Below, piece by piece: positions 1 to 8,604 of a stretch of DNA of 64,000 bases. Below the pieces are notes generated by a model. That model was not told where the DNA came from. It ran no database searches and saw only the letters and a program-made list of their open reading frames with translations. Every line of letters starts with the position of its first letter. Within the stretch, counting starts at the first letter, position 1. Made by a program: the position numbers and the translations under genes. Origin of the DNA: Changpingibacter yushuensis (GTDB lineage Bacteria > Actinomycetota > Actinomycetes > Actinomycetales > Actinomycetaceae); contig NZ_CP059492.1 in the NCBI RefSeq assembly GCF_014041995.1, forward strand, positions 1,922,001-1,986,000. Direction: 5' to 3'.

Positions 1-760
1 CAAACGCCCCTGCACAGATGAACAAAATGTTCGAGGTATCGATCTGGATAAGGTCCTGTTGTGGATGCTTGCGTCCACCCTGCGGAGGTACGGAAGCAAC
101 TGTTCCTTCAATGATCTTGAGCAGCGCTTGCTGTACGCCCTCACCTGAGACATCACGAGTGATGGAGGGGTTCTCTGATTTGCGGGAGATCTTGTCGATC
201 TCGTCAATGTAGATGATGCCGACTTCGGCTCGCTTGACGTCGTCGTCGGCAGCTTGAATAAGCTTGAGAAGGATATTCTCAACATCTTCACCCACGTAAC
301 CGGCTTCCGTGAGCGCCGTTGCATCTGCAATGGTAAACGGAACGTCGAGCATCCGAGCCAATGACTGGGCGAGGTAGGTCTTGCCTGTGCCAGTTGGGCC
401 GAGGAGCAGGATGTTTGACTTCCCGATCTCTACGGAATCCTCGGAGCCTTTGGGCAGTTGTTCCGCGCGCACACGCTTGTAGTGGTTGTAGACGGCCACA
501 GACAACGTGCGCTTGGCCGCTGCTTGGCCCACAACATACTCATCAAGGAAGGCGGCGATTTCTTGGGGCTTAGGGAGGGAGTCCAATGAGAAGTTCGAGG
601 CTTCAGCACCCAGTTCCTCTTCAATGATCTCATTGCACAGTTCGACGCACTCGTTGCAGATGTACACACCTGAACCAGTAATCAGCTTCTTCACCTGGCG
701 CTGGCTCTTCTGACAGAACGAGCACTTCAGCATGTCTGCAGCATCGGCTGTGCGGGGCAT
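1..760 (-). CDS. clpX: ClpX, ATP-dependent Clp protease ATP-binding subunit (C-terminus off the left edge)
   Basis: AAA+ unfoldase that recognises tagged proteins and feeds them into the ClpP chamber in the cytoplasm. The first 253 codons are visible. Residues about 13-38 carry the four-cysteine zinc finger (CSFC...CNEC) that binds substrates and adaptors; Walker A is GPTGTGKT and Walker B is IIYIDEID, with the following sensor region also present. The ATG at 760 gives the expected [13 protein letters not shown] start. A strong terminator lies between clpP2 and this gene, so clpX probably has its own promoter in the 130-bp gap before it. The C-terminal part, including the sensor-2 region, lies outside the window. 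Identification is very secure. Confidence 0.97.
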   Translation of the reverse strand, partial: MPRTADAADMLKCSFCQKSQRQVKKLITGSGVYICNECVELCNEIIEEELGAEASNFSLDSLPKPQEIAAFLDEYVVGQAAAKRTLSVAVYNHYKRVRAEQLPKGSEDSVEIGKSNILLLGPTGTGKTYLAQSLARMLDVPFTIADATALTEAGYVGEDVENILLKLIQAADDDVKRAEVGIIYIDEIDKISRKSENPSITRDVSGEGVQQALLKIIEGTVASVPPQGGRKHPQQDLIQIDTSNILFICAGAF

Positions 761-888
761 CCCGACTCCCTCAAGTAGTGGATGGCTCGTGGGCGAGCCT
801 GCTATACCATTTCACACCATCCAGGCGACCACGTCACGTCTCCACGCGGCAACGCGCATCACGTCACCAGCACGGATGGCCAAAAAAG

Positions 889-924
889 CCGATAGGGTGA
901 GGCAGAAATGCCTCACCCTATCGG
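889..924 (-). terminator. intrinsic terminator after clpP1-clpP2
   Basis: A perfect 16-bp stem (CCGATAGGGTGAGGCA) with a 4-nt loop; reading the minus strand it is followed directly by a TTTTTT run. It separates the clpP pair from clpX. Confidence 0.92.
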
Positions 925-938
925 TTAATACGTATCGA

Positions 939-1652
939 TCACGGTTTCGCGGTGATCTTGCGAGAAACGAGGACCTCGTCCACAAGGCCATAATCCTTGG
1001 CCTGTGCTGCCGTGAGGATCTTGTCCCGCAGAATGTCCTTCGCGATCTCCTCAGAATCCTTGCCTGTGTGGAATGCCAGAGTGTCACACAGCCACTTGTT
1101 CATGCGGTCGAGTTCATCGGCTATGATAGCAATGTCAGACGCCTGACCTTGCGCACCTTCCATAGCCGGTTCGTGAATGAGCACCCGAGCATTAGGAAGC
1201 GCCAAACGACGCCCAGGGGCGCCCGCTGCCAACAACACAGCAGCAGCCGAAGCGGCCTGCCCCAAGCACACCGTCTGAATCTCAGGGCGGATGTACTGCA
1301 TCGTGTCATAGATGGCCGTCAAAGCAGTGAAGGATCCACCAGGAGAGTTGATGTACATCGTGATCGGAGAATCCGGATCCTGCGATTCAAGAACCAAGAG
1401 CTGTGCCATGACATCGTCTGCCGACGCGTCATCGACCTGCACACCCAAGAAAATGATGCGATCTTCAAAGAGCTTGGCGTAAGGATCCTGCCGCTTGTAA
1501 CCGTAGGGCGTACGCTCTTCGAAGTTCGGAAGGACGTAACGCGCTGACGGCATCGCCGGGGCCATGCCGCCAGCAACCTGTGCCAGGGGCATCCGAGACT
1601 GAGCCGCCACCATCTGAGGAAGCTGACCCGCAGAGTTGAAGTTGATAGTCAT
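939..1652 (-). CDS. clpP2: ClpP2, ATP-dependent Clp protease proteolytic subunit
   Basis: Serine peptidase subunit that forms the Clp degradation chamber, in actinobacteria as a mixed ClpP1-ClpP2 tetradecamer. The catalytic triad is visible: Ser in GQAASAAAV, His in LIHEPAMEG and Asp in DILRDKIL. At 237 residues it is longer at the N-terminus than ClpP1, with about 35 residues rich in Met, Ala and Gln before the RYVLP segment; this may be a processed propeptide, as is typical for the family. It starts 7 bp after the clpP1 stop, with GGAATGAG as ribosome site, so the two genes form one operon. Terminated by the hairpin at 889-924. Confidence 0.96.
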   Translation of the reverse strand: MTINFNSAGQLPQMVAAQSRMPLAQVAGGMAPAMPSARYVLPNFEERTPYGYKRQDPYAKLFEDRIIFLGVQVDDASADDVMAQLLVLESQDPDSPITMYINSPGGSFTALTAIYDTMQYIRPEIQTVCLGQAASAAAVLLAAGAPGRRLALPNARVLIHEPAMEGAQGQASDIAIIADELDRMNKWLCDTLAFHTGKDSEEIAKDILRDKILTAAQAKDYGLVDEVLVSRKITAKP

Positions 1653-1659
1653 GCTGTTC

Positions 1660-2274
1660 TCATTCCTGCGAAGAGGCCGCCATCATGGCCTGCGAGTTGG
1701 CGATAATGTGGTCAACGAATCCGTACTCAAGCGCTTCCTGAGCAGTGAACCAGTGATCGCGGTCAGAATCCTCGATAACCTGCTCCACCGTCTTGCCCGT
1801 GTTCGCGGCCGTGATGGCCGAGAGCTCGTACTTCATCTTGAGGATAAGGTCCGCATTGATGCGAATCTCAGTTGCCGTACCACCGGCCCCACCTAGGGGT
1901 TGATGCAGAAGCACGCGAGTGTGCGGGGTAATGTAGCGCTTGCCTTGTGCGCCAGCCGTCAAGAGGAACTGGCCCATCGATGCCGCCATACCCATGCCCA
2001 CTGTCACAACGTCAGGCTTGATGTACTGCATCGTGTCATAGATGGCCATACCAGCAGTGATCGATCCGCCAGGCGAATTGACGTACAGGTAGATATCCTT
2101 GTCTGGATCCTCCGCGGCCAAGAGCATCATCTGGGCGCAGATGATGTTTGCGTTTTCGTCGCGGACCTCGGAGCCGAGCCAGATAATGCGCTCCTTGAGG
2201 AGCCTGTTGTAAACGGAGTCGCCGAGGCCAAAACCTTGGGCTGACTCGCCAGCCAACTGGGGCGTGGTGTTCAC
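1660..2274 (-). CDS. clpP1: ClpP1, ATP-dependent Clp protease proteolytic subunit
   Basis: First gene of the clpP1-clpP2 operon. The triad residues are Ser in GMAASMGQF, His in LLHQPLGG and Asp in DSDRDHWF. Length is 204 residues, normal for the family. The start is GTG at 2274 with GGAAGGA at good spacing. Tandem non-identical ClpP subunits are the norm in actinobacteria, where neither works well alone; that is family knowledge. The gap of about 210 bp to tig contains the tig terminator, so the clpP promoter is likely in 2275-2430. Confidence 0.96.
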   Translation of the reverse strand: MNTTPQLAGESAQGFGLGDSVYNRLLKERIIWLGSEVRDENANIICAQMMLLAAEDPDKDIYLYVNSPGGSITAGMAIYDTMQYIKPDVVTVGMGMAASMGQFLLTAGAQGKRYITPHTRVLLHQPLGGAGGTATEIRINADLILKMKYELSAITAANTGKTVEQVIEDSDRDHWFTAQEALEYGFVDHIIANSQAMMAASSQE

Positions 2275-2433
2275 GTGGTAATCCTTCCTCCGCCGGGCAA
2301 CGCCCGGACCGTTCCGAAGATGTCCCCGGAAGCTTGTTCACTTGACTGTAGCCGCTGTGCTCAGCAGGTTCATCTGAGTTTGGCTGTTTTTCGCTGAAGG
2401 CGCATGGTAAGCGGAGCTTTATGCCCAACGCAA

Positions 2434-2463
2434 AAGGCGGAGTCGCAACTGCGACTCCGCCTT
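2434..2463 (-). terminator. intrinsic terminator after tig
   Basis: 13-bp perfect stem AAGGCGGAGTCGC with a 4-nt loop; on the minus strand it runs straight into TTTT. It closes the tig transcript before clpP1. Confidence 0.88.
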
Positions 2464-2482
2464 CGACTTATCGGTTTGCTTC

Positions 2483-3997
2483 TCAGGCAGAGAGCTTCTC
2501 GATGAGGGTCTTGCGTGCCTTGCCGGCCTTCTCTGCCTCGAGGACGCGGGCGCGCTCTGCATCGTCTGCACCTGCAACGTAGGCGATGACCTCGTCTACC
2601 TTGGCAGTGGACGGATCGAAGAGCTCAGCAGCTTCGGAGGGAGCGGCTTCTTCAGCCCCAGCCGTAGCTGCGGCCTTTGGTGCGGGCGCTGCGGAGAAAT
2701 CCGGAACGATCTCGCCTTCAGGAGCTTCGCCGACGACGTCGGCAACATTCAGTTCGTTTCCGTCAGCGTCAACAACCTTTGCGAGGCGCAGCGCGGAGAT
2801 CAGTGCCTTGCCGCGAGTCAGTTCGCCAGCGAATGCGCTGAGCTGGTTGGTCTGAGCGGTAGCTTGAATGAACTGATTGGGGTCCATGCCGTAGGCCTGT
2901 GCCTGTTCAATGAGGAAGTTGAACAGTTCATTCTGATCGGCCTGGGTGTTGAACTTCTCGGCCAGAACATCGAGCATGAGCTGATCGCGCATGGCCTCTT
3001 CAACTTCACTGCGGACTTCGGCGCCATGCGGGTCATCCAGTTCCTTACCTTCGCGCTCCAAGTGGGACGCGATCTCAGCTTCAACGACTGAGGTGGGCAG
3101 CGGGAACTCGATCGTCTTGCGGAACTCTTCGAGCAGAAGATCGCGGGCGGCGTAAACCTGGTTGGTTTTCTTATCCTTGCCAACCTGCTCGCGAAGATCA
3201 GCCTTGAGCTCTTCGACTGTATCGAACTCGGAAGCGAGCTGTGCGAAGTCGTCGTCGGCCTCAGGAAGTTCGGATTCCTTCACGTCAGACACGGTCACGG
3301 TGACCTCAGCGTCTTCACCTTCGTGTTCTCCGCCGGCGAGTGTATCGGTGAAGGTCTTGGTTTCGTTAGCGGACATACCAACAAGGGCTTCATCCATGCC
3401 CGGAAGCATCGTGCCGGAGCCAACCTCGTAGGAAACGCCAGAAACGGAATCGATATCCTCGTCGCCAATCTTGGCGGTCATATCGATGGTGAGGTAGTCA
3501 CCTTCCTTGGCGGCGCGGTCCACTTCCTTGAGAGTGGCAAAACGCTCGCGCAGGGAGGTCAGGCGCTCTTCGACGTCGTCGTCAGAAACGGCAACGGACT
3601 CAACGTTTAGGGTGATGGTGGCTGGATCCGGGAAAACGATCTCTGGGCGTACATCAACAATCACGGTGAAAACCAGATCGGACGTGTCATCGTTCTCAAT
3701 CGGTATGTTGGTGACCTCAACCTCGGGGCGGCCAAGCGGAACCAGTTCATTCTGGCGAATGGCTTCGCTGTAGTAATCGTCGAGGGAGTCATTAACGGCT
3801 TCTTGGACGATCGCGCCGCGACCGAACTGTGCTTCGATGATGCGGGCTGGGACATGCCCCTTACGGAATCCAGGAATCGAGACCTGCTTGCCGATTTGCT
3901 TTGCGGATCGATCGATGGCGGGCTTGAAGTCCTCGAACGGCACCTCAACGGTCACCTTGACCTTGGTGGGCTCGAGATTCTCGACGGAGCTCTTCAC
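2483..3997 (-). CDS. tig: trigger factor, ribosome-associated peptidyl-prolyl isomerase chaperone
   Basis: Binds the ribosome exit tunnel and shields nascent chains. The ribosome-docking signature GFRKGHVP is at about residues 43-50, the FKBP-type isomerase domain follows at about 160-250 (GDYLTIDM...GSGTMLPGMDEAL), and the rest is the helical arm domain. At 504 residues it is clearly longer than the usual 430-470: after about residue 430 there is an Ala/Pro/Glu-rich linker and then about 45 residues (FDPSTAKVDEVIAYV... KARKTLIEKLSA) forming a compact helical tail. This tail resembles small helical domains at the ends of actinobacterial phage and ribosomal proteins, which is only an impression. 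tig upstream of clpP-clpX is the conserved order. Confidence 0.96.
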   Translation of the reverse strand: MKSSVENLEPTKVKVTVEVPFEDFKPAIDRSAKQIGKQVSIPGFRKGHVPARIIEAQFGRGAIVQEAVNDSLDDYYSEAIRQNELVPLGRPEVEVTNIPIENDDTSDLVFTVIVDVRPEIVFPDPATITLNVESVAVSDDDVEERLTSLRERFATLKEVDRAAKEGDYLTIDMTAKIGDEDIDSVSGVSYEVGSGTMLPGMDEALVGMSANETKTFTDTLAGGEHEGEDAEVTVTVSDVKESELPEADDDFAQLASEFDTVEELKADLREQVGKDKKTNQVYAARDLLLEEFRKTIEFPLPTSVVEAEIASHLEREGKELDDPHGAEVRSEVEEAMRDQLMLDVLAEKFNTQADQNELFNFLIEQAQAYGMDPNQFIQATAQTNQLSAFAGELTRGKALISALRLAKVVDADGNELNVADVVGEAPEGEIVPDFSAAPAPKAAATAGAEEAAPSEAAELFDPSTAKVDEVIAYVAGADDAERARVLEAEKAGKARKTLIEKLSA

Positions 3998-4207
3998 GGG
4001 GGTTTCTCCACTCAGTTGACGAGGGGGACGGCACTTGCCGCCCGGGTTTTATTGATTCGGATTGGGCCGCCTGGCCTGCCTCCGCTTGCTTGTGGGCGCC
4101 GCACAGTGTGCGCGCATACCGGCCAATTCTACGACAAAGTAATCTTTGCTGCGATTCGGACTTTAGTTGTACGGCCCACGTGATGATGCTGGACCTAGGA
4201 TGAAGGC

Positions 4208-4897
4208 ATGGACGATCGAACGCTCATCTCCTTTCAAGGGCAGGATTCTGCGACCGCGACCCACGGCAACTTTGGCCAGGTATTCCTTGTGCCCACCTAC
4301 CTGCGCGACCGCTATGGTGCTACTCGGGTGAGAAGGACCGCAGCGGTCACCCTGCCCGTGGAGATGTTCACGATGCGTTCGATGGGCGGTCACAACAACT
4401 GCGTGCCCACCGGCATCACACGGGTGCTCGAGTACTTGCTTGCGCAGAGCTACCACGCCGGCGTGCCCGTTCTCCGGTCTTCGCTGTATTCGCACGTAGC
4501 GCGGCAATGCCGTGGGCTAGCCTCGCTCGTTGGCCGCGGCACCAATCCACTGCGCATCCCTCTGATCACACGGCAGGTCATGCGCAGCTACGGCGTAGAG
4601 GTGGAGTGCCGAACCGTACTGACCGGCGATTTCTACAGCGTGGCCCGCGAAGAGATCGACGCCGGACGCCCTCTCCTCATGAATATGTGGCACGGCAGCT
4701 ATGCCAGCCACACCGTCACCGTCAATGGATATGCCGAATACCAGTGCTTTCTTCCCAATAACGACGACGCCGTGACCCAGCGATTCCTCGCCGTGGTAGA
4801 TGGCTGGGTTCCTGGCCAGCGGTACATTGACTTTGACGGCTTTGCCGAGGCACCCATTCTCGATCGAGTGGCCTCACTCAACACATTTGCTATGTAG
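4208..4897 (+). CDS. C39-like papain-fold cysteine peptidase, cytoplasmic
   Basis: 229 residues without signal peptide or membrane segment. The likely catalytic Cys is in GGHNNCVPTG (about residue 66), His in ASHTVTVNGY (about 169) and Asp in AVVDGW (about 198), the order and spacing of papain-like C39 peptidases. Such proteins either cut double-glycine leader peptides or have unknown substrates; no bacteriocin-like precursor or exporter is near, so the target is unknown. Divergent from tig across a 210-bp gap holding both promoters. Start ATG at 4208; the upstream sequence has only a weak ribosome site. Confidence 0.7.
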   Translation: MDDRTLISFQGQDSATATHGNFGQVFLVPTYLRDRYGATRVRRTAAVTLPVEMFTMRSMGGHNNCVPTGITRVLEYLLAQSYHAGVPVLRSSLYSHVARQCRGLASLVGRGTNPLRIPLITRQVMRSYGVEVECRTVLTGDFYSVAREEIDAGRPLLMNMWHGSYASHTVTVNGYAEYQCFLPNNDDAVTQRFLAVVDGWVPGQRYIDFDGFAEAPILDRVASLNTFAM

Positions 4898-5002
4898 CTA
4901 ATAATGCAAAGCAATGACGGCGCAAGAGTGCGCAGCCTAACCTCGGATGAAATCCAGGGAATCAATACACTGTAGTGAGACACATTGAATGAGGTGGTTT
5001 TA

Positions 5003-5629
5003 ATGTCTTTAAGAACCATATCTTCCGCCGGACGAGGACTACTGATCCTCGCGCTCGTTGGCAGTCTAGGTGCTGCCTGTTCGGCGACGTCGTCCATTGA
5101 TCCGAACGACACTACCTCGACTGGCGACGTTTCCCGAGTCACGCTTTGCGATTCTCTTTCTGAGATGTCCGATGATTCAGACTTGATCGTTGTGGGAACT
5201 GTTTCTACCCAAGAAGTGGTTCGCGATATCACCGAAGAAGACGACTTCACAGTTTCGTCGTTCAATGTCACCCGCGTGGTGAAAGGCGCAGATGCCAAGG
5301 CTGGCGACGTAGTCGAAGTTCGTCAAATCGGATCTGTTGACCAACAAACGGGTGTCGAGATACTAAATGCAGATCAGGTATACCTTCTATACCTGACGCC
5401 ATCCGGTCTTTCTGGAGACCTCGCTTCCCAGTACTACGTGACGGGAACGGAAGCGGGAATCTATGAGGCCACCTCAGGTAGATCATCAAACCCATCGGTA
5501 CTCAAGAGCACGAGCCAAGCGGATTCTGAAAAGGCTGACAAGGTGAGTTTTGGCCGAGTTGAATTGGATACTGGCGATACTCTGCCTGCAACAGCGACCT
5601 TGCCAGAAGCTGAAGAGCAAGCCCAGTAA
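5003..5629 (+). CDS. secreted lipoprotein of unknown function
   Basis: The reading frame is open from a TTG at 4985, but ATG 5003 is preferred because GAGGTGG lies 6 bases upstream. The N-terminus MSLRTISSAGRGLLILALVG SLGAAC is a lipoprotein signal, with Cys as the lipidated residue. The mature part of about 180 residues has a globular domain with SDLIVVGTV and a VVKGADAKAGDVVEV segment, typical of small beta-rich extracellular lipoproteins; I do not recognise a named family. It ends in an acidic tail. It follows the peptidase by about 100 bp on the same strand. Confidence 0.75.
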   Translation: MSLRTISSAGRGLLILALVGSLGAACSATSSIDPNDTTSTGDVSRVTLCDSLSEMSDDSDLIVVGTVSTQEVVRDITEEDDFTVSSFNVTRVVKGADAKAGDVVEVRQIGSVDQQTGVEILNADQVYLLYLTPSGLSGDLASQYYVTGTEAGIYEATSGRSSNPSVLKSTSQADSEKADKVSFGRVELDTGDTLPATATLPEAEEQAQ

Positions 5630-5714
5630 GTCTGAACTGTTCCCTTGCCGAGCGCCTCTTCCTCGCCGCATCGTGTGGATTTACAGTGAATGACGCTTGA
5701 CGCCCACCATGTGT

Positions 5715-5966
5715 CTACTTGACTTCCAATCGGTTCTGATCGGCGGTCTCATGCGGATTGTCTTTCTTAGGCTTTAGCACCATCATCTGACTGGCCACAA
5801 GCCCGACAACTCCAGAGATAAGTACTGGTATCAAGAATCCCATATCTTTGGATGCCATCTCGTACGTCACGTAACAAAGAAAGACATATGAACATGCGAG
5901 AATACTTCCTGCAAGATGCTCGCGCACACCAAACTTCCTTCCTGACCTCAAAGGATCTTGCTTCAT
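5715..5966 (-). CDS. small membrane protein, 83 residues
   Basis: Two predicted transmembrane segments (about residues 19-37 and 43-64) between a basic N-terminus and a charged C-terminus (KPKKDNPHETADQNRLEVK). No family recognised. It lies just left of the IS element, on the opposite strand from the lipoprotein gene. The ribosome site is weak, so the call rests on a membrane-protein-like composition. Confidence 0.45.
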   Translation of the reverse strand: MKQDPLRSGRKFGVREHLAGSILACSYVFLCYVTYEMASKDMGFLIPVLISGVVGLVASQMMVLKPKKDNPHETADQNRLEVK

Positions 5967-6072
5967 TTCAATAGTGCTTTCACAAGCTCAACTCCACCAG
6001 AAGTGCACAACAGTGCACGTGGCCGAGTTGCTAGAGCACCAGAACTGGACAACATTGCAACCTTCTCTGATG

Positions 6073-6103
6073 TGATACGACCTGGGTTTGTTGGAGGCTC
6101 CAG
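6073..6103 (+). repeat. left terminal inverted repeat of the IS
   Basis: Matches the complement of 7380-7409 with the shared core CCTGGGTTT-n2-TGGAG-n-CTC. Preceded by the GATG target duplication. Confidence 0.8.
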
Positions 6104-6126
6104 AGTTACGGATGGAGAATAGATTC

Positions 6127-6666
6127 ATGGCCCAACACAAGAACAAGGGACGCCGCTACTCGGCTGAAGAGAAAGCCGCTGCGGTCCGGATGGTGCGCAC
6201 ACTTCGCGTCGAGCTCGGTACGAGCCAAGGAACGACCTCGCGCGTGGCCGAGCAGCTCGGTTACGGGGTTGAGTCGGTGCGGGCCTGGGTGCGCCAGGCT
6301 GATATCGATGACGGCGTGAAAGCCGGGGTCACGACCGACGAGCAGGCTCGGATGCGTGAGCTTGAACAAGAGGTGCGCGAGCTCAAGCGCGCGAATGAAA
6401 TCTTGAAGCGGGCCGCGTCTTTCTTCGGGCGGAGCTCGACCGCCAACACAAGATGTAGTGGCATTCATCAACGCGAACAAGGACGATATTGTTGCTGGAC
6501 GCAGGCTCGGGGTCGAGCGCATCTGCAAGGTATTGCAGGTGGCCCCGTCTACGTATTACGCCGCGAACGGCAGGCCGGCATCAGCCCGGCAAATTCGGGA
6601 CGCGGAGGTCGCGCCACGGTTGCTCGAGCTCTGGGAGTCAAACTACTCGGTCTATGGGGTGCGTAA
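6127..6666 (+). pseudogene. IS3-family OrfA, 3' end frameshifted
   Basis: DNA-binding half of the transposase: helix-turn-helix (YSAEEKAAAVRMV ... VAEQLGYGVESVRAWVRQAD) followed by a leucine-zipper-like helix (MRELEQEVRELKRANEILKRA). Start ATG 6127 has GGAG 9 bases upstream. After KRAASFFG the frame goes astray: adding one base at the GGG run (6427-6429) would give the usual ending AELDRQHKM and a TAG at 6456-6458 overlapping the orfB start. As it stands the frame runs on to 6666 as nonsense. In the repaired frame orfB lies at -1, the normal IS3 arrangement; here the relation is +1, so the programmed fusion should fail. Confidence 0.8.
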
Positions 6667-7378
6667 GCTCTGGAAAGCAGCCCAGCGATCGGGTATCGAT
6701 ATCGGTCGTGACCAAGTCGCGAGACTGATGAAAATCCTTCAGATTGAAGGGGTACGGCGCGAGAAACGGGTCAAGACCACGAAGCCTGATCCGAAGATGC
6801 CGAGGCATCCCGATCTCGTGAACCGCGTCTTCAATGCAGATGCGCCGAATCAGCTGTGGGTGACAGATCTGACGTTCGTGCCCACCTGGCAGGGCGTCGC
6901 TTACGTGTGCTTCATCATCGACGCGTTCAGCCGCATGATTGTGGGCTGGCGATGTGCATCGAACATGAAGACCGAGACGGTGCTCGATGCGATTGAAATG
7001 GCCCGCTGGTCACGCGGCAGGCATCTTCCCGAGCTGCGTTGTCACAGCGACGCGGGCAGTCAATTCACGTCCATTCGCTATGGGGAACGCCTCGCCGAGA
7101 TCGGGGCGACGCCCTCGATCGGGACCGTTGGCGACAGCTACGATAACGCGCTCGCTGAGACAGTGAACGGCTATTACAAGGCTGAGCTTGTGCGCGGGCC
7201 CGCGAAACCGGGGCCGTGGAAAACGGTCGATGACCTCGAGCTCGCGACGCTGGGGTGGGTGCACTGGCACAACACGAAACGACTCCATGGCTACCTCGGT
7301 GATGTGCCTCCAACGAAGTTCGAGGAATCGTTCTATGCTGGGGTTACCAGCGCCCAAGAACTGGTTGAAATCAAATGA
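6458..7378 (+). CDS. IS3-family OrfB, DDE transposase
   Basis: 306 residues with the HTH_21 region near the N-terminus (YYAANGRPASARQIRDAEVAPRL begins it) and the rve integrase core. The acidic triad is visible: Asp in WVTDLTFV, Asp in HSDAGSQFTS and Glu in SYDNALAETVNGYYK with the 35-residue spacing. It starts with GTG overlapping the repaired orfA stop (TAGTG), and ends 2 bp before the right inverted repeat. The catalytic part is intact, but the OrfAB fusion cannot form without a second event in orfA. Confidence 0.92.
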   Translation: MAFINANKDDIVAGRRLGVERICKVLQVAPSTYYAANGRPASARQIRDAEVAPRLLELWESNYSVYGVRKLWKAAQRSGIDIGRDQVARLMKILQIEGVRREKRVKTTKPDPKMPRHPDLVNRVFNADAPNQLWVTDLTFVPTWQGVAYVCFIIDAFSRMIVGWRCASNMKTETVLDAIEMARWSRGRHLPELRCHSDAGSQFTSIRYGERLAEIGATPSIGTVGDSYDNALAETVNGYYKAELVRGPAKPGPWKTVDDLELATLGWVHWHNTKRLHGYLGDVPPTKFEESFYAGVTSAQELVEIK

Positions 7379-7379
7379 G

Positions 7380-7409
7380 CTGAGTCTCCACTAAACCCAG
7401 GGCGCTTCA
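7380..7409 (-). repeat. right terminal inverted repeat of the IS
   Basis: CTGAGTCTCCACTAAACCCA in the first 20 bases, the counterpart of the left end. Followed by GATG at 7410-7413. Confidence 0.8.
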
Positions 7410-7413
7410 GATG

Positions 7414-7772
7414 AGTCCGAAAATTCCACATCATCTCCATTGATGAATGTTATTCGCAAAGAAGATCAGCTAGGTTCTTGCTTACTCGCCTTCTCTTCAC
7501 TTCTCTCATTTGAGATGTTACGCCTGCCGAACAAGAGATTGTGGGAATCTTCAACTGCATCAGTCTTGGACTTTTCGAATCCATAGCGTTTCTCGAGGCT
7601 TGAGGCCATAGGACAATCAGGTCCCTACTTTTGCGCATGAGAGGTAGAAACCGGTTGCGCTCATGCGGTGTGTGCTTCTTGATGTGGATGAAGGCGAGGA
7701 TGACGGAGGGTCCGGCGATGGCAGTTGAGTCGGTTGGTTTCTTGAGCAAGGTTGTTCCCCATTTACATACCG
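7414..7772. other. no convincing gene
   Basis: 359 bases after the IS. The longest frames (99 codons minus at 7450-7749, 85 codons plus at 7631) have neither a good ribosome site nor a recognisable sequence, and their composition is unlike neighbouring genes. Probably debris of the accessory region. Confidence 0.5.
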
Positions 7773-7798
7773 ATACCCCGACCAGTTGGTCGGGGTAT
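7773..7798 (-). terminator. hairpin after the Ltp-repeat gene
   Basis: 11-bp perfect stem ATACCCCGACC with a 4-nt loop, 22 bases beyond the stop of the minus-strand gene at 7820. No clear T run follows, so it may be a weak or bidirectional terminator. Confidence 0.6.
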
Positions 7799-7819
7799 CT
7801 ACTTCTTTCGACCTATTTG

Positions 7820-8476
7820 CTATCCGAGATGGTCGATAGCGTACTGAGCTTCTTCTGGGGTGAACTTTTCGCCATAGTCGGAGACTAGCTGATCATAGAT
7901 TGCTGAGGTGGACATCGCCATCTGCTCTTGGTAAGACTTCGCCTTGCCGAGTGCGTTGGCATTCCAGTCCCATTCAAGATGGTCGATAGCGTATTGGGCC
8001 GCGTCGGCAGGGAAGCCCTCGCCGTACTCCGAGGTCAGTTGGTCGTAGATTCCAGCCTTGCTCATCTGCATCATGCTTGCGTATGACTCTGCCTTCGTAA
8101 GCGCAGCCTTGTACTCTGCTGGCACCTCAGGTTCGGCCGCTTCGGTGGTCACCTCTTCTGTAGACGCAGCTTCGGTGGTTCCGGCTTCGGTGGTTCCGGC
8201 TTTGGTGGTTCCGGCCGGGGCGGAGGTGGCCGTCACCGACTGTTCTTGTTGTGGAATTGGAGTTGTGCTTGCGCCGTCGTTGCCGCCACTTCCTAGGCCA
8301 GACCCCGCCGCAATGACGATGACGATGATGGCCCAGATCCACCATTTCTTATACCAGGGCTTCTTTGGCTTCGTGGTGGGCTGAGGTGTTTGGCTTTGAC
8401 TGAAGTAGGGCTGCTGTGTGAATTGTGGACCTTGGGGCGAGTTCGGGTTTACACCCGGAAAGTCTGAAGTGCTCAT
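7820..8476 (-). CDS. membrane-anchored protein with two Ltp (host-cell-surface lipoprotein) repeats
   Basis: 218 residues: a Pro/Gln/Ser-rich cytoplasmic N-terminus, basic KPKKPWYKKWW, one membrane segment (about 46-62, WIWAIIVIVIAAGSGLG), a Thr/Ala/Glu-rich stalk with GTTKAGTTEAGTTEA repeats, then two homologous repeats of about 48 residues (about 124-171 and 172-218), each with the pattern A.SYA...MS..AIYDQL.S.YGE.F....AQYAIDHL. These repeats are the PF07553 Ltp type; in a streptococcal phage the founding member blocks DNA entry of other phages. That role is family knowledge, not shown here. Its place in a decayed mobile region fits. Confidence 0.8.
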   Translation of the reverse strand: MSTSDFPGVNPNSPQGPQFTQQPYFSQSQTPQPTTKPKKPWYKKWWIWAIIVIVIAAGSGLGSGGNDGASTTPIPQQEQSVTATSAPAGTTKAGTTEAGTTEAASTEEVTTEAAEPEVPAEYKAALTKAESYASMMQMSKAGIYDQLTSEYGEGFPADAAQYAIDHLEWDWNANALGKAKSYQEQMAMSTSAIYDQLVSDYGEKFTPEEAQYAIDHLG

Positions 8477-8604
8477 ATCGACAACAATATGGATCCTCCC
8501 GACAAATTCTCAGGCTCTCTTTCGGGATCTGTGCCTGCTTCTTGTGGGTGTTGCTCGCTAAGAATGGTCCGCGACGCTTTGAAAGCAATCCAAAGGAGTA
8601 AACA

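Larger units (their letters stand above)
6073..7409 (+). mobile_element. IS3-family insertion sequence, 1337 bp
   Basis: Both ends are present as imperfect inverted repeats. The left end reads TGATACGACCTGGGTTTG; the complement of the right end reads TGAAGCGCCCTGGGTTTAG. The two share CCTGGGTTT, followed by TGGAG and CTC blocks. GATG occurs immediately outside each end (6069-6072 and 7410-7413), giving a 4-bp target duplication, within the 3-5 bp usual for the family. It carries orfA (frameshifted) and orfB (DDE transposase). The intact ends and duplication point to a recent insertion, although the element itself looks unable to make the OrfAB fusion. Confidence 0.88.

Noticed and set aside
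732-1547. 271-codon plus-strand frame across clpP2
   Set aside because: Antisense of clpP2 with no ribosome site; clpP2 shows the full catalytic triad in the other strand.
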